DNA of 64,000 nucleotides from Variovorax sp. OV700 (GCF_900099805.1 NZ_FNDR01000014.1:1-64000), one strand, 5' to 3'; positions 15,327-24,777 are shown, numbered from the stretch's first letter. Notes: generated by a model not told the origin, from the letters alone. Translations and numbers: made by a program.

Positions 15327-17426
15327 ATGAACCCGCCCCCGCCCTCTTCTCCCTTCGTTGCCGCGTTGCCGGGGCTGCCTTCGGGCGTCGAAGAAAGCAG
15401 CGTCTTCCGTTCCCTTTTCGTTTCCTACCCGGACTCGCTGCTGCTGGTCGACCAGGCCGGCGGCATCGTGCTGGCCAACCCTTCGGCGGCCAAGCTGCTG
15501 GGCTATGACGTCGATGAACTGGTGGGCGTGAACGTGGACGTCCTGGTGCCCGACAGCATCCGGCCGCGCCACGCCGCCTACCGCGAAGCCTATGGCCAGG
15601 CACCACGCCCGAGGCCCATGGGCACGCAGATGGAACTCGTCGCCAAGCGCAAGGACGGCAGCGAGGTGATGGTCGAGATCGCGCTCAGCCCGTTGCAGAG
15701 CCAGGGCCTGCCGTTCGTGGTGGCCGCCATCCGCGACATTGGCGCCTACCCGCGCGTGAAGCAGGCGCTGCAGCGCGCGCGCTACAGCGACTACCTCGCG
15801 CAACTGGGCCGCCTGGCCGTCGACACGCGCGACCTGCAGGTTGTGCTCGACCATGCGCCCACCATGGCCGCGGAAGCGCTGGAAGTCGAAGTGGCCATGG
15901 TGCTGCTGCTGGACGACAGCCGCCTTGAGTTTCGCGTCGCCAGCGGCGTGGGTCTCGTGCCCGGCGAAGAGATCGGCGCGCGCATTCCCAGCCACGCGAA
16001 TACACCGCCCGGTTTCGTGTTTGCACAGGGCGCGCCGGTGGTGGTGGCCGACTTTGCCAAGGAGCGCCGTTTCGCGGTGCCGCAGGCGTACCTCGATGCC
16101 GGGCTGGTCAGTGCGCTGGCCGTGCCCTTCTACGATCGCGGCCGCTTCATCGGCGTGCTGACCGTGCGCTCGCGCGAGGCCAAGCGCTTCGGTGACGAGG
16201 AGCTCCGCTTCCTGGAGTCGCTGTCGAACCTGCTGGCCACCAGCCTGCAGCGCGTTCAGACCGAAGAGGCGCTCAGCCACGCACAGCGGCTCGAAAGCGT
16301 CGGCCAGCTCACCGGCGGTATTGCGCATGACTTCAACAACCTGCTCACCGTGATCCAGGGCAATCTGCAGGTGCTCGAAGAACTGCCCGCCATCGCGAAC
16401 GATGGCTACGCCCAGCAGCTGGTGGGCGCGGCGGCGCGAGCTTCGCGGCGCGGCGCCGAGCTCACCGGCAAGCTGCTGGCTTTCTCGCGCCGGCAGATGC
16501 TGCAGCCCCATGCAGTGGACACGCATGCCATGCTGCACTCCCTGGCCGACATGCTGCGGCGCACGCTCGACCAGCGCATCGGCATTTCGATCGACAGCGC
16601 ACCGAGCTGCCCACCGGTGCTTGCCGACCCGGGGCAGCTCGAATCGGCGTTGCTGAACATTGCCATCAATGCGCGCGACGCCATGCCCGACGGCGGCACG
16701 CTGCACTTTCGTACCGAGGCCTGCAGCTCGCTGCCGCCGGAAGTGCACAACGAGCTGAGCGACCGCGATGCGCACGGCAGCTTCGTGGCCATTTCCATCA
16801 CCGACAGCGGCACCGGCATGACCGAGGAAGTGAAGGAGCGCGCGTTCGAGCCCTTCTTCACCACCAAGGAAGCCGGCCGCGGCACAGGCCTGGGCCTGAG
16901 CACGGTCTACGGATTCGTGAAGCAGTCCAAGGGCGCCATTGCCATCGCCACTCGGCCGGGCGCAGGCACCACGGTGACGCTCTTCCTGCCGCAGCCGAAC
17001 GAAGCCGCCGCCCCTGTCATGGAAGAGGAAGACGCCGAACAGGCGATTCCGCCCGGCCTGCGCGTGATGCTGGTCGAGGACGACCCCGAAGTGCGCAAGG
17101 TCGTGCAGACCTTTTTGACGACCCTGGGCTGCAGCGTGGTCGCGGCCAGCAATGCCGAGCAGGCCCTGATGAGCCTGGAAGCCGATGCGGGTTCCTTCGA
17201 TCTGCTGCTGAGCGACATCGCGCTCGGGCCCGGCATGCGCGGAACGCGGCTCGCGGCCGAGGCGCAGCAGCGCTTTCCGGAGCTCGCGATTCTCCTGATG
17301 TCCGGCTTCTCGTCGGAGCTGCTGGAGGCCGACCGGGAAGTGCCGCAAAGCTGGGAGCTGCTGCGCAAGCCTTACACGCGCGCCGAGCTGGCGCGTGCCA
17401 TGGCCCGGGTGCTTGCGCACCCGTAG
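15327..17426 (+). CDS. Hybrid histidine kinase: PAS-GAF-HisKA-HATPase-receiver
   Basis: The 699-residue protein has no membrane segment, so it is a cytoplasmic sensor. In order: PAS (about residues 25-135, LLLVDQAGGIVLANPSA), GAF (about 165-315), HisKA with GGIAHDFNNLLTV (phospho-His near residue 332), HATPase with DARDAMP-type N box, DSGTGM and GTGLGLST (about 440-560), and a C-terminal receiver (about 575-695, MLVEDDPEV and LLLSDIAL). The receiver would allow a phosphorelay or feedback. It partners the OmpR-type regulator immediately upstream. PAS and GAF could hold heme, flavin or a small ligand; none is evident from sequence. Confidence 0.9.
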   Translation: MNPPPPSSPFVAALPGLPSGVEESSVFRSLFVSYPDSLLLVDQAGGIVLANPSAAKLLGYDVDELVGVNVDVLVPDSIRPRHAAYREAYGQAPRPRPMGTQMELVAKRKDGSEVMVEIALSPLQSQGLPFVVAAIRDIGAYPRVKQALQRARYSDYLAQLGRLAVDTRDLQVVLDHAPTMAAEALEVEVAMVLLLDDSRLEFRVASGVGLVPGEEIGARIPSHANTPPGFVFAQGAPVVVADFAKERRFAVPQAYLDAGLVSALAVPFYDRGRFIGVLTVRSREAKRFGDEELRFLESLSNLLATSLQRVQTEEALSHAQRLESVGQLTGGIAHDFNNLLTVIQGNLQVLEELPAIANDGYAQQLVGAAARASRRGAELTGKLLAFSRRQMLQPHAVDTHAMLHSLADMLRRTLDQRIGISIDSAPSCPPVLADPGQLESALLNIAINARDAMPDGGTLHFRTEACSSLPPEVHNELSDRDAHGSFVAISITDSGTGMTEEVKERAFEPFFTTKEAGRGTGLGLSTVYGFVKQSKGAIAIATRPGAGTTVTLFLPQPNEAAAPVMEEEDAEQAIPPGLRVMLVEDDPEVRKVVQTFLTTLGCSVVAASNAEQALMSLEADAGSFDLLLSDIALGPGMRGTRLAAEAQQRFPELAILLMSGFSSELLEADREVPQSWELLRKPYTRAELARAMARVLAHP

Positions 17427-17436
17427 TGCCGCGCGT

Positions 17437-18147
17437 TCAGCGGCACCAGGCCTCGATCTGGTGGCCGATATCCAGCCAGAGCGCCTGCAGCGCCACGGCC
17501 GCAAGCAGTGCGCCAGCCAGGCGCGCGCCCCAGGCCTGCGGCCCACCGCCGCCGCTCCACCTGAGCTTCTGCCAGAGCCACGGCGCCAGCACCAGCGAAA
17601 GGCCGCTGCCGATGGCGAACAGCATCATCGCAAGTCCGCCCTGCAGCGGTCCGTTGCCGAGGCTGGCCAGCAGCAGCGCCGAGTAGAGCAGGCCGCACGG
17701 CATCGCGACCCACAGGGCACCGGTCGCAAGCACCCCGAGCGGCGAACCTCCGGCGAGCGGACGAAGCCGCGCCTCGAGCGTGCGGCCGATGCGCCGCGCC
17801 CACTGCGGCTGGCGGCCCGAAACGGCGAGGACCACGCCCCACGCGAACACGAACACATGCAGCAGCATCCAGAGCGGCCTGAGCGCGGCCACCTGCGTGC
17901 CGGCCTGGGCGAGGCTGTCGACGCTTGCGGCCGCAATGGCGCCTGCCGCGGCGTAGCTCGCGATACGGCCCAGGTGGAAGGCCGCCTGCGAAGAGAACGC
18001 CGTGCCGACTCCGGCAACCGCCGAGGCAGCGGCCGACACGGGCACGATGCGGATCACGGCGGCCGACGCCGCGCCGCACATGGCCACGCAGTGCGGCCCG
18101 CCCGCCAGGCCCATCAGCAACGCAGCAGTGGCCAGCCCGGTCTGCAT
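17437..18147 (-). CDS. TauE/SafE-like membrane protein of the cbb3 operon
   Basis: The 236-residue protein has about six hydrophobic helices and the opening LLMGLAGGPHCVAMCGAAS, typical of the TauE/SafE-like proteins found at the end of cco gene clusters. A GPHCxxMCG motif near residue 15 contains two Cys and one His and suggests metal or thiol handling; members near cco genes are thought to help with copper or maturation, not sulfite export. It starts 4 bases after the hemN stop on the same strand, so it closes the cco operon. Exact function is not established. Confidence 0.75.
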   Translation of the reverse strand: MQTGLATAALLMGLAGGPHCVAMCGAASAAVIRIVPVSAAASAVAGVGTAFSSQAAFHLGRIASYAAAGAIAAASVDSLAQAGTQVAALRPLWMLLHVFVFAWGVVLAVSGRQPQWARRIGRTLEARLRPLAGGSPLGVLATGALWVAMPCGLLYSALLLASLGNGPLQGGLAMMLFAIGSGLSLVLAPWLWQKLRWSGGGGPQAWGARLAGALLAAVALQALWLDIGHQIEAWCR

Positions 18148-18151
18148 GTTT

Positions 18152-19573
18152 TCAGACCACGCGCGAAAAACGGGTGCGGTTCTCGCGGCAGTACCGGTCG
18201 AACACCATGGCAATGGCGCGCACCACGAACCATCCCTGCGGCGTCACGTCGATGTCGTGGTCGGTCATCCGCACCAAGCCCTGTGCCACCAGCGGCCCGA
18301 GCGCCGCGAACTCGGTGGCGAAGTAGTGGCGAAAGTCGATCCGGTGCGCTTCGCTCATGGCGTCGAAATTGACGTGCCCCCTGCACATCAGGGCCATGAT
18401 CACCGCACGCCGCAACACGTCGTCGCGCGAAAGCGCAAGCCCGCGGACCACGGGCAGCCGGCCCTGGTCGAGCAGGTCGTAGTACGCGTCGATGGTCTTC
18501 ACGTTCTGGCTGTAGGTGGCACCGATGCGGCCGATGGCGGAAACACCGAGCGCCACCAGGTCGCCGTCGGGCTGGGTGCTGTAGCCCTGGAAGTCTCGAT
18601 GCAGCCGCCCTTCCCGCTTGGCCACCGCAAGGGGGTCGTCCGGCAGTGCGAAATGGTCCATGCCGATGTAGACGTACCCGGCATCGGTGAGCGTGGCTAC
18701 GGCGCGCGCGAGCATCTGCACCCGCGCCGCCGCATCGGGCAGCTCGTCCGCGGCGATGCGCCGCTGCGGCTTGAAGCGCTCGGGCAGGTGCGCGTAGGCA
18801 TACAGCGCGATGCGGTCGGGCCGGAGTTCACAGATCTGCGCCATCGTGCGGTCGAACGACGCCTCGTTCTGGCGGGGCAAGCCATAGATCAGGTCGACGT
18901 TGATCGACTGGAAGCCCAGCGCGCGCGCCTCGGCCATCAGGTCGAACACCTGGTGCGCTGGCTGGATGCGGTGCACAGCCTTCTGTACGTCGGGATCGAA
19001 GTCCTGCACGCCGAAGCTCAGCCGGTTGAAGCCCAACGACGCCAGGTGCGCGAGCCGCGCAGCATCGACGGTGCGCGGATCGATCTCGATGGACTGCTCG
19101 CCGCCGGGAAGAAAGACAAAGGCCTCGTGCAGCATGGCAAGGAGCTGGCTCAGCTCGGCATCATTCAGGAACGTGGGCGTGCCGCCGCCCAGGTGCAGCT
19201 GGCTCACGGTGGTGCCGCGTCCGAGCTGCGCAACCTGGAGCCGGACTTCGCGCGCCAGATAGGCCAGGTATTGGGTGGCCTTCTCGTGATGCTTCGTCAC
19301 GATCTTGTTGCAGGCGCAGTAGTAGCACAGCGATTCGCAGAACGGGATGTGCACGTACAGCGACAGCGGCGCCGCCGACGCGCCCGCATCGCGCCGGCCC
19401 TGCAGCGCCAGCGCGTAATCGTCGGCATCGAAGGCGTCCACGAAACGGTCGGCCGTCGGGTACGAGGTATAGCGCGGCCCCGCGACGTCGAACTGCCGCA
19501 GCAAGGCGGTCGACAGGGGCGCCGCGGCTGGAACGACGGGGCGGTCGAGAAAGGCGGTGGAAGTCGAGCTCAT
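18152..19573 (-). CDS. hemN: Oxygen-independent coproporphyrinogen III oxidase
   Basis: This 473-residue radical SAM enzyme decarboxylates coproporphyrinogen III to protoporphyrinogen IX without oxygen, supplying heme when oxygen is scarce. The iron-sulfur motif is CESLCYYCACNK (Cys-x3-Cys-x2-Cys, residues about 70-78), preceded by SLYVHIPF and followed by the SAM-binding LHLGGGTPTFL. Length is as for HemN. Its ATG overlaps the stop of the small membrane protein gene (ATGA), placing it inside the cbb3 operon. FNR control through the box before ccoN is likely. Confidence 0.93.
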   Translation of the reverse strand: MSSTSTAFLDRPVVPAAAPLSTALLRQFDVAGPRYTSYPTADRFVDAFDADDYALALQGRRDAGASAAPLSLYVHIPFCESLCYYCACNKIVTKHHEKATQYLAYLAREVRLQVAQLGRGTTVSQLHLGGGTPTFLNDAELSQLLAMLHEAFVFLPGGEQSIEIDPRTVDAARLAHLASLGFNRLSFGVQDFDPDVQKAVHRIQPAHQVFDLMAEARALGFQSINVDLIYGLPRQNEASFDRTMAQICELRPDRIALYAYAHLPERFKPQRRIAADELPDAAARVQMLARAVATLTDAGYVYIGMDHFALPDDPLAVAKREGRLHRDFQGYSTQPDGDLVALGVSAIGRIGATYSQNVKTIDAYYDLLDQGRLPVVRGLALSRDDVLRRAVIMALMCRGHVNFDAMSEAHRIDFRHYFATEFAALGPLVAQGLVRMTDHDIDVTPQGWFVVRAIAMVFDRYCRENRTRFSRVV

Positions 19574-19824
19574 TGTGGAGGCCCGGGTTGATCGTCGCGG
19601 GACGGCGGCATGGCCAGGAGCGCGGTGAATGCGCTCGAAGCCGCCGCCATGGCCCAGAAAACAAAGAAGGCGACGGTGTAGACGCCCTGGCGCGGCATGC
19701 GGAGCGCGTCGCCACCCCAGTGCAGATCGGACGGATCGACCATCGCGAAGACCAGGATCTCGATGGCACAGGCCAGCAGGAAGGCCGGCCACAAGACCCC
19801 GATGAGCTGCCGCGACGAAGTCAT
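19570..19824 (-). CDS. Small two-helix membrane protein in the cbb3 operon
   Basis: The 84-residue protein has two hydrophobic segments (about residues 7-28 and 44-66) and a polar tail. It has no family I can name. It is joined by ATGA overlaps to both ccoH (upstream) and hemN (downstream), so it is certainly translated with them. A role in oxidase assembly or as a small extra subunit is a guess from position. The tight coupling argues against a spurious frame. Confidence 0.7.
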   Translation of the reverse strand: MTSSRQLIGVLWPAFLLACAIEILVFAMVDPSDLHWGGDALRMPRQGVYTVAFFVFWAMAAASSAFTALLAMPPSRDDQPGPPQ

Positions 19825-20117
19825 GGCCTGGCCTCGCGGCGCGGCACCGGCACCGCCTCGTCGGGCGTGGTCGCATGGTTCCGGCCGGTGACGGCGGGCA
19901 TCAGTGCCTTGTCCGCCAAGGTCTTGTTGATTTCGACGCCGCGTCGGTAATAGTCTTGCGACACCAGCGGATCCTGGCTTCCCCAGGCAACCCAGAAGGT
20001 CACGAAGCTCGCGACCACCACCAGCGCGGGCCCCGCAATCACCATCCAGAGCAGCGGATAGCGCCACCATGGTTTGTTGCCCGCCGTCTCCGTCCAATTG
20101 TTCTTTGTCGCCTTCAT
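19821..20117 (-). CDS. ccoH: FixH/CcoH family cbb3 assembly protein
   Basis: The 98-residue protein has one N-terminal membrane helix (about residues 18-42, PLLWMVIAGPALVVVASFV) and the FixH signature DPLVSQDYYRRGVEINK. CcoH/FixH is needed to assemble or stabilise the cbb3 oxidase. It is shorter than many FixH proteins, which have a larger periplasmic domain. It begins 16 bases after the ccoG stop and its stop overlaps the next ATG. Confidence 0.85.
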   Translation of the reverse strand: MKATKNNWTETAGNKPWWRYPLLWMVIAGPALVVVASFVTFWVAWGSQDPLVSQDYYRRGVEINKTLADKALMPAVTGRNHATTPDEAVPVPRREARP

Positions 20118-20133
20118 TTTTTGATTCCTTGCT

Positions 20134-21594
20134 TCAACGCGGCACCAGGAAGACCGCTTTCTCGGACACCTGCACGCCGCCCTCTTCGTCCCGGATGTCG
20201 AAGTGCACCGTGTGCGAGCCGGACGGCACCACGCCGTAGGGCACCTGCAGGCGCACGGCAACCCAGCGCGACTGGGCCGCATCGATCGTGACGCGCTCGT
20301 CGGGCGAGACGCTCAGTCCTTCGATGCCGTGCGCGGCAATGCGGTAGTGGCGCGCCTCCTCGGTGGCATTCATGATCTGCAGGCGGTAGACGTTCTCCAG
20401 CCGCCCGCCCTCGACGATGCGAGCCAGCGACGCGCGGTCGCGCACCACGTCGACCTTCAGCGGCGTGCGCGCGACGAGGCTGGCCAGGAGTCCCGCCACC
20501 AGCAGCGCCAGGATGGCGGTGTAGACCAGCACTCGCGGGCGCAGCACGCGGTGCAGCAGCTGGCGGCGCGTCCATCCGGCCTCCATGCCGTTCTGTGTGT
20601 CGTAGCGGATGAGCCGCGGCGCATAGGCCATCTTCTGCATCACCGTGTCGCAGGCGTCCACGCAAAGTCCACAGCCGATGCATTCGTATTGCAACCCCTC
20701 GCGGATGTCGATGCCCGTCGGGCACACCTGCACGCAGAGCCCGCAGTCGATGCAGTCGCCCAGCGCCATGCTGCGCGGATCGAGACCCTTGCGCCTGGGC
20801 GCGCGCGGCTCGCCGCGCTTCGGGTCGTAGGTGACGATGAGCGTGTCGCGGTCGAACATGGCGCTCTGGAAGCGCGCATACGGGCACATGTACTTGCAGA
20901 CCTGCTCGCGCATGAAGCCCGCATTGCCGTAGGTCGCAAAACCGTAGAAGAAAACCCAGAAAACTTCCCACGAGCCCATGCGAGTCTGGAGGAACGCCAA
21001 GCCCAGGTCGCGAATGGGCGTGAAGTAGCCCACGAAGGTGAAGCCAGTCCACAGCGCGATGCCTATCCACACCAGGTGCTTGAACCACTTCTTCACCAGC
21101 TTCTCGAGCGACATGGGTTCGGCGTCGAGCCGCATGCGCGCCGTGCGGTTGCCTTCGATCTTGTGCTCCACCCACATGAAGATCTCGGTGTAGACCGTCT
21201 GCGGACAGGCGAAGCCGCACCACAGCCGCCCGGCCACGGCGGTGAAGAGAAAGAGCGCCAGAGCACTGACCACCAGCAGGCCCGACAGGTAGATCAGGTC
21301 CTGCGGGTACAGCACCAGGCCGAAGATGTAGAAGCGCCGCGCAGCCAGGTCGAACAGCACCAGCTGCCGCTCGCCCCACTCCGCCCACGGCAGGCCATAG
21401 AACACCAGCTGGGTCAGGAACACCATGGCCCAGCGCCAGCGCGCGAACATGCCGCGCACGGTGCGCGGGTAGATCTTCTTCGTGGCCTCATACAAGCCGA
21501 CCGAGTCGCTTTCCACCGGAACGATCGGAATGATCTTGCGCGCGGCGGAGCTGGCAGCCGGTGCCGATGCAGGAACGGGGGCGGGTGAATCCAT
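20134..21594 (-). CDS. ccoG: Cytochrome c oxidase accessory protein CcoG
   Basis: This 486-residue membrane protein has several helices in residues about 55-260, a ferredoxin-type segment with CIDCGLCVQVCPTG and CIGCGLCVDACDT (two [4Fe-4S] clusters, residues about 270-310), and a C-terminal immunoglobulin-like domain. CcoG proteins are proposed to reduce copper for delivery to cbb3 oxidase. The ATG at 21594 lies 19 bases after the ccoP stop. Start choice is supported by a typical N-terminus ending in the conserved RKIIPIVPV. Confidence 0.92.
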   Translation of the reverse strand: MDSPAPVPASAPAASSAARKIIPIVPVESDSVGLYEATKKIYPRTVRGMFARWRWAMVFLTQLVFYGLPWAEWGERQLVLFDLAARRFYIFGLVLYPQDLIYLSGLLVVSALALFLFTAVAGRLWCGFACPQTVYTEIFMWVEHKIEGNRTARMRLDAEPMSLEKLVKKWFKHLVWIGIALWTGFTFVGYFTPIRDLGLAFLQTRMGSWEVFWVFFYGFATYGNAGFMREQVCKYMCPYARFQSAMFDRDTLIVTYDPKRGEPRAPRRKGLDPRSMALGDCIDCGLCVQVCPTGIDIREGLQYECIGCGLCVDACDTVMQKMAYAPRLIRYDTQNGMEAGWTRRQLLHRVLRPRVLVYTAILALLVAGLLASLVARTPLKVDVVRDRASLARIVEGGRLENVYRLQIMNATEEARHYRIAAHGIEGLSVSPDERVTIDAAQSRWVAVRLQVPYGVVPSGSHTVHFDIRDEEGGVQVSEKAVFLVPR

Positions 21595-21613
21595 GATGAG
21601 ACAGCCGCGGAAG

Positions 21614-22525
21614 TCAGGGCCCCGTGACGGGGTTCGAAAGGCCCCACACGTAGGAAGCGAGCAGCTTGATCTGCGCCTCGGTGAGGCGGCCTTCCTGCGC
21701 CGGCATTTCGCTGTGCTTGCCGGCGTTGACGATCTGCACAATGGCGCCTTCGCCATAGCCGTGCAGCCAGACCTTGTCGGCGAGGTTGGGCGCACCCACG
21801 GCCTGGTTGCCGACGCCGCCGATGCCGTGGCAGGCGGCGCACACCGTGAACTTGGACTTGCCGAGGCCAGCGCGCACCGAGTCGTGCGGCGCACCGGAAA
21901 GGCTCAACACGTAGTTGGCCAGGTTCTTCACCTCTTCCTGCGTGCCGACCGCCGCCGCCATGGGCGGCATCACGCCGGTGCGGCCCTTGGTGATGGTCTC
22001 GGCGATCTTCTCGGGTGCGCCGCCGTGCAGCCAGTCCTTGTCGGTCAGGTTGGGAAAGCCCTTGCTGCCGCGCGCGTCGGAGCCGTGGCACTGGGAGCAG
22101 TTGTTCATGAACAGCCGTTCGCCGATGGCCATGGCCTTGGGTTCGCGTGCGACGTCCTCCATCGGCATGGCGGCAAAGCTCGCGTAGACCGGCGCCAGCG
22201 CCTGGTTGGCCTTGTCGACTTCGGTGTCGTACTCGCTCCTGGTGCTCCAGTTCGCCTGTCCGCTGAAACTGCCCAGGCCCGGAAAGACCACGAGGTAGCC
22301 GACCGAGAAAAAGATGGTCATCACGAACAGGCCGACCCACCACAGGGGCAGCGGGTTGTTGGATTCGCGCAGGTCCTCGTCCCAGACGTGGCCGGTGGTG
22401 TTGTCCGCATCCGACGCCACGCGCTTGCGGGCCGTGAGCCAGAGCAGCAGCATGCATCCGAGGATGCTCAGCACCGTGCCGGCCGCAACGTAGTTGGACC
22501 AGAAGTTGTTGACGAAATCGCTCAT
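21614..22525 (-). CDS. ccoP: cbb3 oxidase subunit III, diheme cytochrome c
   Basis: The 303-residue subunit has an N-terminal membrane region with two hydrophobic stretches (about residues 8-30 and 57-80) and two periplasmic cytochrome c domains with heme motifs CSQCH and CAACH (about residues 137 and 222). It passes electrons from cytochrome c to CcoO. The N-terminus MSDFVNNFWSNYVA is typical. It starts 16 bases after the ccoQ stop. Confidence 0.95.
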   Translation of the reverse strand: MSDFVNNFWSNYVAAGTVLSILGCMLLLWLTARKRVASDADNTTGHVWDEDLRESNNPLPLWWVGLFVMTIFFSVGYLVVFPGLGSFSGQANWSTRSEYDTEVDKANQALAPVYASFAAMPMEDVAREPKAMAIGERLFMNNCSQCHGSDARGSKGFPNLTDKDWLHGGAPEKIAETITKGRTGVMPPMAAAVGTQEEVKNLANYVLSLSGAPHDSVRAGLGKSKFTVCAACHGIGGVGNQAVGAPNLADKVWLHGYGEGAIVQIVNAGKHSEMPAQEGRLTEAQIKLLASYVWGLSNPVTGP

Positions 22526-22541
22526 CGTGGGCCCCTCTTCT

Positions 22542-22682
22542 TCAGTCTTGCTCGAACGGCAGGCGGGCGGCTTCGTCGAAGCGCGCGGCGTTGCGGCGGG
22601 CAAAGGCCCAGCCCACGATGCCGAGGAAAAGCGCAAAGCAAAGCACGGTGGCGGCAACGCGCAGGGTGGTGAGGTCGATCAT
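22542..22682 (-). CDS. ccoQ: cbb3 oxidase small subunit CcoQ/FixQ
   Basis: A 46-residue protein starting MIDLTTLRVAATVL with a single membrane helix (about residues 10-28) and a basic-acidic tail ending PFEQD. Between ccoO and ccoP, this is the place and size of CcoQ, which stabilises the oxidase complex. It is easily missed because of its size. Start and stop are 14 and 16 bases from its neighbours. Confidence 0.85.
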   Translation of the reverse strand: MIDLTTLRVAATVLCFALFLGIVGWAFARRNAARFDEAARLPFEQD

Positions 22683-22695
22683 GGTCGGGTGCTCC

Positions 22696-23328
22696 TTACT
22701 TGAGCGCGAGGCCCAGCGATTGCAGATATGCCACCGTCGCGTCCAGCTCGGTCTTGCCGCGAACGTCTTCGGCCGCGCGGGCGATTTCTTCGTCCGAATA
22801 CGGCACGCCGACCTGGCGCAGCGCGCGCATGCGACGCGGAATGGCGTCGGCGTCGACCACGTTCTTCTCGAGCCACGAATAGGCCGGCATGTTCGACTCG
22901 GGCACCAGGTCGCGCGGGTTGTTCAAGTGGATGCGCTGCCACTCGTCGCTGTACTTGCCGCCCACGCGGTGCAGGTCGGGCCCGGTGCGCTTGCTGCCCC
23001 ACTGAAAGGGGTGGTCGTAGACGAACTCGCCCGCCACCGAATAGTGGCCGTAGCGCAGCGTCTCCGAGCGAAAAGGCCGGATCATCTGCGAGTGGCAGTT
23101 GTAGCAACCCTCGCGCAGGTAGACGTCGCGGCCGGCGAGCTGCAGCGCGGTGTTCGGCTTCAAGCCCTGGATGGGCTCGGTGGTCGACTTCTGGAAGAAC
23201 AGCGGCACGATCTCGACCATGCCGCCGATGGCGATCACCACGAGGATCAGCACGATCATCAGCAGGTTGTTGGTCTCCACCTTCTCGTGGGTGAAGCCGC
23301 TGCTCTTTTGTTCAGGGTTCGGGTTCAT
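22696..23328 (-). CDS. ccoO: cbb3 oxidase subunit II, monoheme cytochrome c
   Basis: The 210-residue subunit has one N-terminal membrane anchor (about residues 22-42) and a periplasmic domain with the heme c motif CYNCH (about residue 77) followed by SQMIRPFRSETLRYG and GPDLHRVGGKY, both highly conserved in CcoO. It carries electrons from CcoP to the catalytic subunit. It starts 9 bases after the ccoN stop. Confidence 0.95.
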   Translation of the reverse strand: MNPNPEQKSSGFTHEKVETNNLLMIVLILVVIAIGGMVEIVPLFFQKSTTEPIQGLKPNTALQLAGRDVYLREGCYNCHSQMIRPFRSETLRYGHYSVAGEFVYDHPFQWGSKRTGPDLHRVGGKYSDEWQRIHLNNPRDLVPESNMPAYSWLEKNVVDADAIPRRMRALRQVGVPYSDEEIARAAEDVRGKTELDATVAYLQSLGLALK

Positions 23329-23337
23329 GCGGGTTCC

Positions 23338-24777
23338 TCAGGCGTGGGCAGTGGCAACGGGCGGAATCGACGCCGGAACCGAACGCCCGGAGATCGCGGT
23401 CATCCACACGTTCCAGGCCATCACCAGCATGCCGCCCAGGTACAGCAGGCCGCCGGCCAGCCGCACCACGTAGAACGGGAAGGTGGCCTTTACGCTCTCC
23501 ACGAAGGTGTAGGTGAGCGTGCCGTCGGGGTTGATGGCGCGCCACATCAGGCCCTGCATGACACCGGCGATCCACATGGCGGCGATGTACAGCACGATGC
23601 CGATGGTGGCGATCCAGAAGTGCGCATCGATGGCCTTCACGCTGTACATCTCCGTGCGGCCGTACGTGCGCGGGATCAGGTAGTAGAGCGATCCCATGGT
23701 GATGAAGCCCACCCAGCCGAGCGCGCCGGCATGCACGTGGCCGACGGTCCAGTCGGTGTAGTGGCTCAGGGCGTTGACGGTCTTGATGGACATCATGGGT
23801 CCCTCGAAGGTCGCCATGCCGTAGAACGACAGCGCCACGATCAGGAAGCGCAGGATCGGGTCGGTGCGCAGCTTGTGCCAGGCGCCCGAGAGCGTCATCA
23901 CGCCGTTGATCATTCCGCCCCAGCTCGGCGCCAGCAGGATCAGCGAGAACACCATGCCCAGCGACTGCGTCCAGTCCGGCAGCGCCGTGTAGTGCAGGTG
24001 GTGCGGGCCGGCCCACATGTAGGTGAAGATCAGCGCCCAGAAGTGGACGATGGAGAGCCGGTACGAATACACCGGCCGGCCGGCCTGCTTGGGGATGTAG
24101 TAGTACATCATTCCGAGGAAGCCCGCGGTGAGGAAGAAGCCCACCGCGTTGTGGCCGTACCACCACTGCACCATGGCGTCCTGCACGCCCGCATAGGCCG
24201 AATAGCTCTTCATCCAGCCGGCAGGAATCTCGGCGCTGTTGACGATGTGCAGCAAGGCCACGGCGATGATGAACGCGCCGAAGAACCAGTTCGCAACGTA
24301 GATGTGGCGCACCTTGCGAACGCCGATGGTGCCGAAGAACACGACCGCATAGGACACCCACACCGCCGCGATGAGGATGTCGATCGGCCATTCGAGTTCG
24401 GCGTATTCCTTGCCCGTGGTGTAGCCCAGCGGCAGGCTGATGGCGGCGGCCACGATCACGGCCTGCCAGCCCCAGAACACGAATGACGCGAGCGCCGGCG
24501 CGAACAACCGGACCTGGCAGGTGCGCTGCACCACGTGAAAGCTGGTGGCCATGAGCGCGCAGCCGCCGAACGCGAAGATCACCGCGTTGGTGTGCAGCGG
24601 CCGCAGGCGACCGTAGCTGAGCCATGGAATGCCAAGGTTGAGTTCGGGCCATGTCAGCTGCGAGGCGATGATCACGCCGACGAGCATGCCGACCACGCCC
24701 CAGACGACGGACATGAGGGCGAACTGCCTGACGACGGTATCGTCGTAAGCCGCTGCGGGAGGATTGGGTTCTTGCAT
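23338..24777 (-). CDS. ccoN: cbb3 oxidase catalytic subunit I
   Basis: The 479-residue protein is the heme-copper catalytic subunit with about 12 membrane helices. Family segments include RPLHTNAVIFAFGG (low-spin heme His), WYGHNAVGF (Cu-B His region), MWAGPHHLHYTALPDW (Cu-B His pair) and TVGHVHAGALGWVG (heme b3 His region). It reduces oxygen to water with very high affinity and pumps protons, allowing respiration in micro-oxic conditions. A perfect FNR box is centred 62 bp upstream of the ATG at 24777, so this gene heads its own transcript ccoNOQPGH-hemN. Confidence 0.96.
   Translation of the reverse strand: MQEPNPPAAAYDDTVVRQFALMSVVWGVVGMLVGVIIASQLTWPELNLGIPWLSYGRLRPLHTNAVIFAFGGCALMATSFHVVQRTCQVRLFAPALASFVFWGWQAVIVAAAISLPLGYTTGKEYAELEWPIDILIAAVWVSYAVVFFGTIGVRKVRHIYVANWFFGAFIIAVALLHIVNSAEIPAGWMKSYSAYAGVQDAMVQWWYGHNAVGFFLTAGFLGMMYYYIPKQAGRPVYSYRLSIVHFWALIFTYMWAGPHHLHYTALPDWTQSLGMVFSLILLAPSWGGMINGVMTLSGAWHKLRTDPILRFLIVALSFYGMATFEGPMMSIKTVNALSHYTDWTVGHVHAGALGWVGFITMGSLYYLIPRTYGRTEMYSVKAIDAHFWIATIGIVLYIAAMWIAGVMQGLMWRAINPDGTLTYTFVESVKATFPFYVVRLAGGLLYLGGMLVMAWNVWMTAISGRSVPASIPPVATAHA

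Noticed and set aside
19586..19600. TTGAT near the hemN start
   Set aside because: It is inside the small membrane protein gene and has no ATCAA partner at the right distance.
22591..24486. A 631-residue plus-strand frame across ccoN and ccoO
   Set aside because: Shadow of the cbb3 genes, rich in His/Asp/Arg, with no family features.
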